DNA of 64,000 bases from the NCBI RefSeq assembly GCF_037860835.1, contig NZ_JBBEOG010000008.1, positions 1 through 64,000 on the forward strand. Direction: 5' to 3'. The notes under the pieces were generated by a model. It did not search any database, had not been told where the DNA came from, and was given only the letters and a program-made list of their open reading frames with translations. Shown here piece after piece: positions 42,804 through 52,039 of this stretch; positions within the stretch are counted from its first letter, which is position 1; each line of letters starts with the position of its first letter. The DNA comes from Aquipuribacter nitratireducens. GTDB lineage: Bacteria; Actinomycetota; Actinomycetes; Actinomycetales; JBBAYJ01. A program made the translations under genes and the position numbers.

Positions 42804-44501
42804 ATGACGACCTCGCCCACCCAGGGCCCGCCCGGCCCCGACCTCCCCTCGCACCGTGCCCCGACCCGGCGGCAGGAGGACGGCCGGCCCGCGCACGAGC
42901 AGCGCCCGGCCGTCAGCCCGCACGAGCCGAGCCTCGCCGACGCCGAGGTCACCCGGTCCCGCCCGGCACCCGACGACGGTCGCCGCACGACGGGGCGCCC
43001 CCACGTCGTCGTCGTCGGGTCGGGCTTCGGTGGCCTGTTCGCCACCCGGCACCTCGCGAAGGCCGACGTCGACGTCACCCTCGTCTCCCGGACGAGCCAC
43101 CACCTGTTCCAGCCGCTGCTCTACCAGGTGGCGACCGGGATCCTGTCGGAGGGCGACATCGCCCCCTCGACCCGCGAGGTCCTCAGCGGCCAGACGAACG
43201 CGACGGTCCTCCTCGGCGAGGTGACGGACATCGACCTCGACTCCCGCTGCGTCCGCTCGCAGGTCCTCGACAGCGAGACGGTCACGACCTACGACCACCT
43301 CGTGGTGGCCGCGGGCGCCGGGCAGTCGTACTTCGGCAACGACCACTTCGCCCTGTGGGCGCCGGGCATGAAGTCGATCGACGACGCGCTCGAGCTGCGC
43401 GGGCGCATCTTCGGCGCCTTCGAGCTCGCCGAGCTCGCGTGGGACGAGGCGGAGACCGCCCGCATGCTCACCTTCGTCGTCGTGGGCGCCGGGCCGACGG
43501 GCGTCGAGATGGCAGGACAGATCGCCGAGCTGTCCCGGCAGACGCTGCGGCGCGACTTCCGCCGGATCGACCCCACGAGCGCGCGCGTGGTCCTCGTCGA
43601 CGCTGCCCCGAAGGTGCTGCCCGGCTTCGACGACTCCCTCGGCCGCGCCGCGCACGAGCAGCTGGAGAAGATGGGGGTCGACGTCCAGCTCGGCGCCATG
43701 GTCGTCGGCGTCGACCGGTTCGGCCTCGACGTCAAGGACTCCGACGGCACGACCCGCCGTATCGACGCCCGCTGCAAGGTGTGGGCGGCCGGCGTGCAGG
43801 CGAGCGCCCTCGGGGCGCAGCTCGCCGAGCAGTCCGGCGCGGAGCTCGACCGCTCGGGCCGGGTGAAGGTCGAGCCCGACCTCACGCTGCCGGGCCACCC
43901 GGAGGTCCACGTCGTCGGCGACATGATGGCGCTGGAGGGTCTGCCGGGCGTCGCGCAGGTCGCCATCCAGGGCGGGGAGCACGCCGCCCGGGAGATCCGT
44001 CGGTCGCTGGCGGGCGAGGCGACGGGCGAGCCGTTCCGGTACAAGGACAAGGGCTCCATGGCGACCATCGCCCGCTTCTCCGCAGTCGCGGACGTCGGGG
44101 GGCGCAAGTTCTCCGGCTTCGTCGCGTGGGTGCTGTGGCTCGCGGTCCACCTGCTCTACCTCGTGGGGTTCAAGAACCGCGTGACGACGCTGCTGAAGTG
44201 GACCATCACGTTCGTCGGGCGCGGGCGCAGCGAGCGCGCGGTCACCCAGCAGCAGATCATCGCGCGTCGCGCGCTCGCGCAACGCGGCCAGGACGCCGCG
44301 ACGGCCTCGACGACGCAGGCCGCCCCCACCCGCTCGGGCACGGAGTCGGTGTCGATGTCGACCGACGTCGAGCGGGACGGCCCGGCCGGCGGGGACGCCG
44401 ATGGCGACGGCTCACACACCGACGAGGAGCGCGACGCCGTCCCGGGCGACCGGGGGCTGGACGTGCGCGAGGAGCGCGTCAGGGCACAGCAGGACGGCTG
44501 A
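42804..44501 (+). CDS. ndh: type II NADH dehydrogenase (NDH-2)
   Basis: FAD-dependent NAD(P)H:quinone oxidoreductase of 565 aa. The FAD motif VVVVGSGFGG is near residue 67, the NADH-binding VVGAGPTGVEMAG near 222, and the second FAD contact VVGDMMAL near 375. A hydrophobic C-terminal segment (~437-457, FVAWVLWLAVHLLYLVGF) anchors it to the membrane. It carries extra low-complexity ends: ~65 polar residues before the fold and ~90 acidic residues after the anchor. CGGAGG precedes the ATG. The 3' end overlaps the convergent GGDEF-EAL gene by 23 bp. Confidence 0.93.
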   Translation: MTTSPTQGPPGPDLPSHRAPTRRQEDGRPAHEQRPAVSPHEPSLADAEVTRSRPAPDDGRRTTGRPHVVVVGSGFGGLFATRHLAKADVDVTLVSRTSHHLFQPLLYQVATGILSEGDIAPSTREVLSGQTNATVLLGEVTDIDLDSRCVRSQVLDSETVTTYDHLVVAAGAGQSYFGNDHFALWAPGMKSIDDALELRGRIFGAFELAELAWDEAETARMLTFVVVGAGPTGVEMAGQIAELSRQTLRRDFRRIDPTSARVVLVDAAPKVLPGFDDSLGRAAHEQLEKMGVDVQLGAMVVGVDRFGLDVKDSDGTTRRIDARCKVWAAGVQASALGAQLAEQSGAELDRSGRVKVEPDLTLPGHPEVHVVGDMMALEGLPGVAQVAIQGGEHAAREIRRSLAGEATGEPFRYKDKGSMATIARFSAVADVGGRKFSGFVAWVLWLAVHLLYLVGFKNRVTTLLKWTITFVGRGRSERAVTQQQIIARRALAQRGQDAATASTTQAAPTRSGTESVSMSTDVERDGPAGGDADGDGSHTDEERDAVPGDRGLDVREERVRAQQDG

Positions 44502-46785
44502 GGGTCCGCTCGGCCGACAGCAGGAGGGCGAGCTCCTCCGCGGGCACGGCCCGCGACCACAGCCAGCCCTGACCGAGGTCGGCGCCGAGCCGGGCCATCT
44601 CCTCCGCCACCTCGACGGTCTCCACGCCCTCGACGACGCTCGTGAGCCCGAGGCTCCGGCACAGCTCGAGGCCGGCGAGGAGGACCGCCCGGGCGCGCGC
44701 GTCGGAGGCGGCTGCGGTGACGAGCCCGCGGTCGAGCTTCAGCGTGCTCGCGGGCACGCGCCGCAGGTAGCCCAGCGAGGCGTGCCCGGCGCCGAAGTCG
44801 TCGATGACGACGTCGACCCCGGACGCGACGAGCTCGTGGAGGTGCCACAGCGCGGGCCCGTCCTCGTCGAGCAGCACCGACTCCGTCACCTCGAGCGCGA
44901 GCGAGCCAGGCGCCACCGCGTGCGTCGCGACGACGTCGCGCACGACCTCGAGCAGGCGACGCTGCTGCAGCTGCAGCGGGGAGACGTTGACGCTGAGCCG
45001 GACGCCCGCGGCGAGGACCCCCGCGTCGTCCGCGCGACGCAGCGCCGCGCGGAGCACGTGCTCGCCGAGGTCGTCGATGACACCGCAGCGCTCCGCGGCC
45101 GCGACGAACTCCGGCGGCGGCACGTGGCCGAGCTGGTCGTCGTGCCAGCGGGCGAGCGCCTCGGCCGCGACGACCCGGCCGGTGCGGAGGTCGACGATCG
45201 GCTGGAGGAGCACGTCGACCTCGCCACGGGCGACGGCCCGCGGCAGGCGCCGCCCCACCGCGAGCGCGCGCAGCGCCCGGCAGCGCTGCGCCTCGTCGTG
45301 GAGGACGGGGCGCCCGGCGCGCTGCTGCTGGGCGCTGTGCAGCGCCTGGGTCGCGTCCTCGACGACCTCCGCGACGCTCGTGACGCCGTCGGCGGCGACG
45401 GCGACCCCGACGTGGAGGCGGGTGCCGTGCTCCCCCACCCGGGCGTGCTCCTGCGCGTCCCGCTGCAGCCGCTCGGCGAGGGCGAGCGCGCGGTCCGACA
45501 CACGCGCCGTCGCGACCGGTGAGGGCAGGGGCGGGAGCACGACGGCGAACTCGTCGCCGCCGGCGCGGAAGCACGTCGCGTCCGGTGGCGCGGCCGCACG
45601 GACGAGCAGCGCGACCTGCCGCACCAGCTCGTCGCCACCGCGCCGGCCCTGGACCTGGTTGACGGCGTCGAGGCCGGCGATGTCGAGGACGACGACGGCC
45701 CGGCACGCGCGGTCGGCGGCTGCCGCGAGCGCCTGGGCGTTGGGGAGGCCGGTGAGGGGGTCGACGAGCGCCTGCCGGGTGAGGGTCCGGACGAGGTCGC
45801 GGAGCACCTCGAGGAGGAGGACCTCGCGCCCGAGGAACAGGGCGATGACGACGAGGCCGAGCACCCGGGCGACGGGGTCGAGGCCCGGCGCCCCGCCAGC
45901 GAGGACGGCGAGGACGAGCAGCACGCACGCGACGAGCGTCGTGGCGGTCGCGGTGCGGCCGCCGTCGTCCTGCGCCTCGGGCCGTGCGTCGACGCCACGG
46001 CGACCGGTGGCGGACGCCCAGGCGGTCGCGGCGGCGAGCGTCGGGACGACGACGGCGGCCTGCCACAGGGCGGAGGCGGCGAGGACGCCCTCGGGAAGGT
46101 CGACACCGAGGCCGGGCAGCACGTCGATCCCGTCGGCGACGACGAACGCGGCGACGCCGAGCGCGAGCACCAGCGGTCCCCGGCCCCGGTCGCGGAGGGC
46201 GGCGAGGACCGGGACGCTGCAGCACGCGGCCACGGCGACCAGCACGAGGACCGTGACGGTGGAGGCCCACCACGACCCGGAGGGCGCTGGGACCAGCAGC
46301 TCCCACGCGGCGAGCGCCACGCACGTGGCGACGAGGAGGGAGTCGAGCAGCAGCCGGGTGACGGGCAGCGCGGCCTGCGACGGCGCCGGGGCGTTCGCGA
46401 AGGCGGCGAGCACGAGCGGGGTGACCGCCATCGCCACGAGGTCGCCCGGTGCCCACGGGTGGGTGCCGACGACGACCGCGTTGAGGAGCTGCCCGAGCCC
46501 GTACAGCGCGAAGGCGGCACCGAGGAGCCTCGTGGTGGCGCGGCGGGCCGGGACCGCGTGGTCGCGGACGCGCAGCAGCCACGCCGCCCCGAGCACGCAC
46601 GTGACGGCGACGACGGCGTGGCCGGCGCGGTCCTCGAGGTCGGGGCGGAGGCCCTGCGCGGCGAGGAGCGCCACGACGGGCCCCAGGACCCCGACGACCA
46701 GGAGGACGGCGCGGGCGGGGACGGCGGTACGGGTGCGACGGGACCGCCGCCCGTCCTCCCGTGTCGCCCGCACGACGAGCAGCAT
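44479..46785 (-). CDS. membrane GGDEF-EAL c-di-GMP signalling protein
   Basis: Protein of 768 aa. The N-terminal ~330 residues hold about nine or ten membrane helices. A GGDEF domain follows (DPLTGLPN at 342-349, intact GGDEF at 409-413), then an EAL domain (EALARW at 542-, EVTES, DDFGAG at 662-, VVEGVET). All main catalytic motifs of both cyclase and phosphodiesterase are present. The RxxD inhibitory site before GGDEF is absent, so product inhibition there is unlikely. The membrane region may sense an unknown signal. Confidence 0.94.
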   Translation of the reverse strand: MLLVVRATREDGRRSRRTRTAVPARAVLLVVGVLGPVVALLAAQGLRPDLEDRAGHAVVAVTCVLGAAWLLRVRDHAVPARRATTRLLGAAFALYGLGQLLNAVVVGTHPWAPGDLVAMAVTPLVLAAFANAPAPSQAALPVTRLLLDSLLVATCVALAAWELLVPAPSGSWWASTVTVLVLVAVAACCSVPVLAALRDRGRGPLVLALGVAAFVVADGIDVLPGLGVDLPEGVLAASALWQAAVVVPTLAAATAWASATGRRGVDARPEAQDDGGRTATATTLVACVLLVLAVLAGGAPGLDPVARVLGLVVIALFLGREVLLLEVLRDLVRTLTRQALVDPLTGLPNAQALAAAADRACRAVVVLDIAGLDAVNQVQGRRGGDELVRQVALLVRAAAPPDATCFRAGGDEFAVVLPPLPSPVATARVSDRALALAERLQRDAQEHARVGEHGTRLHVGVAVAADGVTSVAEVVEDATQALHSAQQQRAGRPVLHDEAQRCRALRALAVGRRLPRAVARGEVDVLLQPIVDLRTGRVVAAEALARWHDDQLGHVPPPEFVAAAERCGVIDDLGEHVLRAALRRADDAGVLAAGVRLSVNVSPLQLQQRRLLEVVRDVVATHAVAPGSLALEVTESVLLDEDGPALWHLHELVASGVDVVIDDFGAGHASLGYLRRVPASTLKLDRGLVTAAASDARARAVLLAGLELCRSLGLTSVVEGVETVEVAEEMARLGADLGQGWLWSRAVPAEELALLLSAERTLSRPAVP

Positions 46786-46823
46786 CGGCAGGCGCACCCG
46801 CCGACCTGAGCCGGCGGGCGCCC

Positions 46824-49721
46824 TCAGTCCGGCGGCAGCCGGTCGGCGAGGAGCTCGGCGAGGTGGCGTCCTCGGACGCCGGCGAGGTCGGCCGCCTGCG
46901 TGCGGCAGGAGAACCCGTCGGCGAGCAGCACCGTGCCGGGGGCCGCCTCGCGGAGCGCGGGCAGCAGGGCGCGCTCGGCGACGGCGACGGAGACCTCGTG
47001 GTGCCCGGCCTCCATGCCCCAGTTGCCGGCGAGGCCGCAGCACCCGGCGAGCGCCCGCACCCGCGCCCCGGCCCGCTGCAGGAGGTCGAGGTCGGCGCCG
47101 TAGCCGGTCTCGCTGTGCTGGTGGCAGTGGGGCTGGGCGACGACGTCGAGGCCGGAGAGATCGGGCGGGGTCCAGCCGTCGGCCACGCGGGTCTGCAGCT
47201 GCTGCGCGAGGGTGCGGACGGCGGCCGCCACCCGGGGTGCACGCGGGTCGTCGGGCACGAGCTCGGGCAGGTCGGACATGAGGGCGACGGTGCACGAGGG
47301 CTCGAGGCCCACCACCGGCAGCCCTGCGTCGACGTGCGGGGCGAGGACGTCGAGGGTGCGGCGCAGCCGCTCCCGGGCGCCGTCGAGCTGGCCGGTGGAG
47401 ATCCACGTGAGGCCGCAGCAGGCGCCGGGGCCGGCGAGGACGACCTCGTGCCCGGCGGCCTCGAGGACGCGCCGTGCGGCCTCGCCGACGTCGGGGCCGA
47501 AGCCGTCGGTGAAGGAGTCGGCCCACAGGAGCACCGGCCCACCGGGGGCACGGTCGTGCCGCCACGGGCGCGCCGTGCGGTCCGCCGCCCAGCGTGCGCG
47601 CAACGTGCGCGGCGCGAAGCGGGGCACCCCACGCCGGGGGTCCATGCCCCCGAGGCGCAGCACGAGCCGGCGGAGGGGGGCGAGACGCAGGACGGTGTTG
47701 AGGACGGTCGCGAGCCCGGGGACGGCGGCGACGAGTGCCGACCAGCGGGGGAGCCACCCGAGCGCGTAGTGCGCCGGGGGCCGCAGCCGGCCCCGGTAGC
47801 GGCGGTGGAGCCACTCTGCCTTGTACGTCGCCATGTCGACCCCGGCGGGGCAGTCGCTCGCGCACGCCTTGCACGACAGGCAGAGGTCGAGGGACTCCGC
47901 GACCGCCGGGTGCTCGACCCCGCCGACGAGCGTGCCGACCGTCAGCTCCTGCAGGACCCGCGCCCGCCCGCGCGTGGAGTCCTTCTCCTCGCGGGTCGCG
48001 AGGTACGACGGGCACATGAAGCCGCCCGCGGCACCGGTGTCGGCCCGGCACTTGCCGACCCCGACGCAGCGGTGGACGGCGCGGGTGAGGTCGCCGGAGT
48101 CGTGCCGCAGGGCGAATCCGCCCGCCGGGGCGGCCGGGCGGGCCAGCGGCCGCCGCAGGTCGGCGTCGACGGGTCGCGGTCGCACGAGCACGCCCGGGTT
48201 GTGGACGTCGTCGGGGTCGAGGAGCGCCTTGAACCCCTCGAACAGCCGCAGCGCCTCCGGCGAGTACATGCGGGCGAGGAGCTCGGAGCGGGCGCGGCCG
48301 TCCCCGTGCTCGCCGGACAGCGACCCCCCGTGCGCGACGACGAGGTCGGCGGCGTCGTGGAGGAAGGGGCGCAGCCGCTGCGGGGCGTCGGCCAGCGGCA
48401 GGTCGATGCGGACGTGCACGCACCCGTCCCCGAAGTGCCCGTACGCGAGGCCGTCGACGCCGTGGTCGCGCAGGAGCGCCGCGAAACCGCGGAGGTAGTC
48501 GCCGAGCCGCTCGGGCGGGACGGCGGCGTCCTCCCAGCCGGGCCACGCCTGCGCGCCGGCGGGGGTGCGTCCGGCGAGCCCGGCGCCGTCCTCCCGGATG
48601 CGCCACAGCGCGGTCGCCTCCGGTCCGGGCGGGACCACGCGGACGGCGTCGGTGCCGGCGTCCGCGGCGAGGCGGCGGGCGGCGGCGAACGCCCCCGCCT
48701 CGTCTCCGCCGCCGACCTCGCAGAGCAGCCAGCCGCCGCCCGGCGGCAGGTCCGGGACGGACGCCTCGCCCTTGTGGTGCCTGACCACGTCGACGAGACG
48801 CGCGTCGATGCCCTCGACGGCGAGCGGGTGGTGCGGCAGGAGGGCGGGCACGGCGTCGGCGGCGGCCGCCATGTCGGGGTAGGCGAGCACCGCGAGGGCG
48901 GTCGCGGGCGCGAGGTCGACGAGGCGGACCGTGGCGCCGAGCAGCACCCCGCACGTGCCCTCGGTCCCGACGAGGGCCTTCGCGAGGTCGCGGCCGTTCT
49001 CCGGCAGGAGGTGCTCGAGGGAGTAGCCGGACACCTGCCTCGGGAAGCGCCCGAGCTCGGTCCGCACGAGCCCGAGGTGCGCGCCCACGAGCTCCTCGAG
49101 GCCGGGCACGGGTGACAGGTCGCCGGCACCGGCGGTGAAGCGGCGACCGCGGCCGTCGAGCCAGTCGAGGGCGACGACGTTGTCGGCGGTGCGCCCGTAC
49201 GCGACGGCGTGGGGCCCGCACGCGTTGTTGCCGATCATCCCGCCGAGGGTGCAGCGGGCCTGCGTCGACGGGTCCGGGCCGAAGCGCAGCCCGTGCGGAC
49301 GGGCGGCTGCCTGCAGCGACGTGAGGACGACGCCGGGCTCGACGGTCGCGGTGCGCGCGTCCGGGTCGACGGCGAGCACGCGGGTCAGGTGCCGGCTCGT
49401 GTCGACGACGACCCCGGGGCCGACGGCGTTGCCGGCGACGGAGGTGCCGCCGCCCCGCAGCGTGAGCGGGGTGCCGGTCGCGCGGCACACCTCGGCCGCG
49501 GCGAGGACGTCGTCGACGTCGCGGGCGACGACGACCGCCGCCGGCAGGACCCGGTAGTTGCTCGCGTCGGTGCTGTACTCGGCGCGCACGCGCGCGGAGT
49601 CGTCGACCCTGGCGCCGCCGCCCAGCGCCCGCCGCAGCCGCACGACGATGTCGCCCGGCACCTCGGCCGCCCCCGGTCCGGGTGCTCCGGCCGCGTGCGG
49701 CGCGGCGCCGGTCAGCGTCAT
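46824..49721 (-). CDS. fused FAD/4Fe-4S D-2-hydroxyacid dehydrogenase (GlcD-GlcF-like)
   Basis: Large protein of 965 aa. It comprises an FAD-binding PCMH domain (about 30-210, with LRGGGTSVAGNAVGPG), the C-terminal FAD-oxidase domain (to ~480, with HFGDGCVHVRIDLP and GEHGDGRARSE), a ferredoxin-like region with two Cys clusters (around 555-625, including CLSCKACASDCP) and two CCG domains (around 690 and 885). It likely oxidises D-lactate, D-2-hydroxyglutarate or glycolate and passes electrons to quinone or another carrier. The ATG is followed directly by the conserved fold. Confidence 0.92.
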   Translation of the reverse strand: MTLTGAAPHAAGAPGPGAAEVPGDIVVRLRRALGGGARVDDSARVRAEYSTDASNYRVLPAAVVVARDVDDVLAAAEVCRATGTPLTLRGGGTSVAGNAVGPGVVVDTSRHLTRVLAVDPDARTATVEPGVVLTSLQAAARPHGLRFGPDPSTQARCTLGGMIGNNACGPHAVAYGRTADNVVALDWLDGRGRRFTAGAGDLSPVPGLEELVGAHLGLVRTELGRFPRQVSGYSLEHLLPENGRDLAKALVGTEGTCGVLLGATVRLVDLAPATALAVLAYPDMAAAADAVPALLPHHPLAVEGIDARLVDVVRHHKGEASVPDLPPGGGWLLCEVGGGDEAGAFAAARRLAADAGTDAVRVVPPGPEATALWRIREDGAGLAGRTPAGAQAWPGWEDAAVPPERLGDYLRGFAALLRDHGVDGLAYGHFGDGCVHVRIDLPLADAPQRLRPFLHDAADLVVAHGGSLSGEHGDGRARSELLARMYSPEALRLFEGFKALLDPDDVHNPGVLVRPRPVDADLRRPLARPAAPAGGFALRHDSGDLTRAVHRCVGVGKCRADTGAAGGFMCPSYLATREEKDSTRGRARVLQELTVGTLVGGVEHPAVAESLDLCLSCKACASDCPAGVDMATYKAEWLHRRYRGRLRPPAHYALGWLPRWSALVAAVPGLATVLNTVLRLAPLRRLVLRLGGMDPRRGVPRFAPRTLRARWAADRTARPWRHDRAPGGPVLLWADSFTDGFGPDVGEAARRVLEAAGHEVVLAGPGACCGLTWISTGQLDGARERLRRTLDVLAPHVDAGLPVVGLEPSCTVALMSDLPELVPDDPRAPRVAAAVRTLAQQLQTRVADGWTPPDLSGLDVVAQPHCHQHSETGYGADLDLLQRAGARVRALAGCCGLAGNWGMEAGHHEVSVAVAERALLPALREAAPGTVLLADGFSCRTQAADLAGVRGRHLAELLADRLPPD

Positions 49722-49782
49722 GCGACCAGTCTGCCTGCCCGTCCCGCGTTTCCCGGACCGGGTCCGCGGGCACGTGGGCGGC

Positions 49783-50550
49783 ATGGCCGGGACGGACGGG
49801 ACCACGGACTGGACGCGCGCGGGGACGGCGGTGCCGCGCACGCTGCTGCGCGACTGGGTGGTCTGCGGGCTGGTGGCCGCGACGACGCGTTTCGTCCCGG
49901 TGCCGCTGCTCGACGACGCCGTGCAGGGCCGGGCCGTCCGCGAGTCGGTGCGGAGGACGCTGCGGGAGGCCGGGCGGACGTACCCGGTGGAGACGGTCGC
50001 GCCGCTGTACGAGCGGCGCGGGCGTGGCCTGCTCCGCACCGTGGCGGCCGCCCCGCTCGCCCTCGCGCTGTGGCCCGCCCGCAAGTGGGTACGTGTCGCC
50101 GGCGCCGTGCGGGGCGTACCCACCGACCTCGCGCGGGTGCTCGCGCTCGGGCGCTGCACGTACCGGGTGCTCGAGCGGGGTGGCCTGCCCGATCTCCCGG
50201 ACGGACCGGACGGCATCGAGGCCGCCCGGCACGCGGTGCGCACGGAGGCCGCGCAGGTGCGCGCCGCCTTCGACGAGACGATCGACGAGCTCGACCTCCG
50301 CCTCGTCGCCGCCGCGCTGCAGGACGCCCTGGGCGGTGCCCGTGGCCTGTCGGGCGCCCTCGTCGACTACGCCCGCGGACGCTTCGACCGCGACCGCCGG
50401 GAGCACGACGCCCCCGGCGGGCTCGACCCCGGCGAGGACGTCGACCGCGGCGTCGACCGGGTCCTCGCGGCGCTCCGGCAGCCCGAGGTGCGCCGTCAGG
50501 TGGAGGAGCTCGACCGGCGCCTCGACGAGCGGCTCGCCGCGCCGTCGTGA
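49783..50550 (+). CDS. hypothetical protein
   Basis: Protein of 255 aa that I cannot assign. The N-terminal 150 residues include a hydrophobic stretch (LLRTVAAAPLALALWPARKWV) probably too short and interrupted for a firm membrane call. The C-terminal half is highly charged and helical (AAQVRAAFDETIDELDLRL, then RQVEELDRRLDERLAAP), compatible with a coiled coil. ATG 49783 is the first good start after the divergent dehydrogenase gene. The stop lies 10 bp from the convergent DUF4173 gene. Confidence 0.65.
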   Translation: MAGTDGTTDWTRAGTAVPRTLLRDWVVCGLVAATTRFVPVPLLDDAVQGRAVRESVRRTLREAGRTYPVETVAPLYERRGRGLLRTVAAAPLALALWPARKWVRVAGAVRGVPTDLARVLALGRCTYRVLERGGLPDLPDGPDGIEAARHAVRTEAAQVRAAFDETIDELDLRLVAAALQDALGGARGLSGALVDYARGRFDRDRREHDAPGGLDPGEDVDRGVDRVLAALRQPEVRRQVEELDRRLDERLAAPS

Positions 50551-50560
50551 GGTCGGGACG

Positions 50561-52039
50561 TCACGGGACCGGGCACTCCCCGGCCTGCGGGAGCAGAACC
50601 CGCGCGAGGAGCCGGTCGGCGCGCCACCGGGAGAGGTTCCACCCGTACCAGGGGTCCGGCGCGGCGGTGGCGAGCGGGCGGACGACGCAGCCGCGGACGT
50701 CGTCCTGCAGGCGTGCGAGCGCCGGTGCGGCGTCCGCGCTCAGCCCCATGACGTAGAGGGCGTCGCCGTAGCGGTCCCAGCGCTCGACGTCGTAGCGGGC
50801 GGCCGTCGCCTCCGGCCCGAGCGCGGCGAGCGCGACGAGGACCGCGGCGCCGCCGAGCACGACGGCCCGGGCCGAGGGGCCGCGCCGGCGACGCCACCAC
50901 AGGAGGCACGCGGCGACGAGCGCCACCGCCAGGCCCAGCTCGAAGGCGACGACGTAGAGCCGCAGCGCGGTGAGGCCGAACCGCTCGGTGTAGAGCGCCA
51001 TCCGCACGAGGGCGCTCGCGACGACCGAGAGGACGCACAGCGCGAGGAGGCCGCCGGCGGTGTGGAGCAGGCGCAGGTCGCGCCGGCGTGACCGGTCGAC
51101 GCGCCGCGCCGCCCGCCCCAGCACGAGCAGCAGCAGGACGGACACCGCCACCAGCTGGCCGAACCCCTGCCGTGCCCACTGCGCCGGCGTCGTGCCGGTG
51201 CCCTCCAGCGCGGTCGCCGGGTCGAAGAGCACGGCCCCCTGCACGAGGAGGTACCCGAGGACGACGACGTCGGCGAGCACGAGGGGCAGCGCCCAGTCCG
51301 CGGCGCGGTGCCCCCGGGGCTCGCGGACCCGGTCGGGTCGCGGGGGCAGGACCGCGGCGGACACGAGACCGACGAGGACGGCGGCGACGAGCACACCGAG
51401 CAGCAGCCGCGGCACCGGCAGGTCCGGCAGGCGCCACCCGCCGAGGAGCCGCGCCACCGCGGCGTCCGCCGACGCAAGCAGGACGACGAGCGCGGTCGTG
51501 ACGACCGCGGCGACCGCGGCGCCCCGCGTCCACGCCGCGAGGGCCGCTCGACGCACGGCCCGGTCGCCCGCCGGCAGCCGCACCGGCGGGTGCCGGACGA
51601 CGTGACGCGCACCGAGCCCGACTGCCCACGGGACGAGGACGGCGAGGAGGAGGACCCCGCTCCAGCGGTCCCGTCGCAGCGCGACGAGGGCGAGGAGCAG
51701 CCCGCTCGCGAGCACGCACAGGACGACGAGGAGCGCCTCGGCCCGGACGACGGGGACGAGCGCGAGGAGCGCGGCGAGACCGAGCGCACGCCGGTCGCCG
51801 GGCAGCGGGTCGCGGGTACGGCTCGCCCACGCGCACAGCACGACGGCGATGAGGAGCAGCAGCGTGAGCGGGGCGCCGGCACGGGTGCCCGGCAGGGTGA
51901 GAGCCGCGACGAGGCCGCCGAGGGCGGCCACCGCGAGGGTGGCCGAGGGCAGCGGTGCGACCGGTGCCGGCCACCAGGGCGGCGCGGGCGGTCCGGCGGG
52001 CGCCTGCGTGGGCGGGGCGGCGGCCTCCGTCCCGCTCAC
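50561..52039 (-). CDS. DUF4173/DUF4153-type membrane protein
   Basis: Polytopic membrane protein of 492 aa with about 10-12 helices after a Pro-rich N-terminus. A soluble C-terminal ~90-residue domain ends in DPWYGWNLSRWRADRLLARV, characteristic of DUF4173 proteins. The function is unknown. The GTG overlaps the stop of the sensor kinase (GTGA), so RR, HK and this protein form one operon. It could be the regulated output or an accessory sensor. Confidence 0.88.
   Translation of the reverse strand: MSGTEAAAPPTQAPAGPPAPPWWPAPVAPLPSATLAVAALGGLVAALTLPGTRAGAPLTLLLLIAVVLCAWASRTRDPLPGDRRALGLAALLALVPVVRAEALLVVLCVLASGLLLALVALRRDRWSGVLLLAVLVPWAVGLGARHVVRHPPVRLPAGDRAVRRAALAAWTRGAAVAAVVTTALVVLLASADAAVARLLGGWRLPDLPVPRLLLGVLVAAVLVGLVSAAVLPPRPDRVREPRGHRAADWALPLVLADVVVLGYLLVQGAVLFDPATALEGTGTTPAQWARQGFGQLVAVSVLLLLVLGRAARRVDRSRRRDLRLLHTAGGLLALCVLSVVASALVRMALYTERFGLTALRLYVVAFELGLAVALVAACLLWWRRRRGPSARAVVLGGAAVLVALAALGPEATAARYDVERWDRYGDALYVMGLSADAAPALARLQDDVRGCVVRPLATAAPDPWYGWNLSRWRADRLLARVLLPQAGECPVP

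Noticed and set aside
44479-50406. a single 1975-codon frame that would fuse the GGDEF-EAL protein to upstream sequence
   Set aside because: Only the part up to ATG 46785 is protein-like; the rest is antisense or out-of-frame shadow of the FAD/Fe-S dehydrogenase gene, which has its own stop at 46824.
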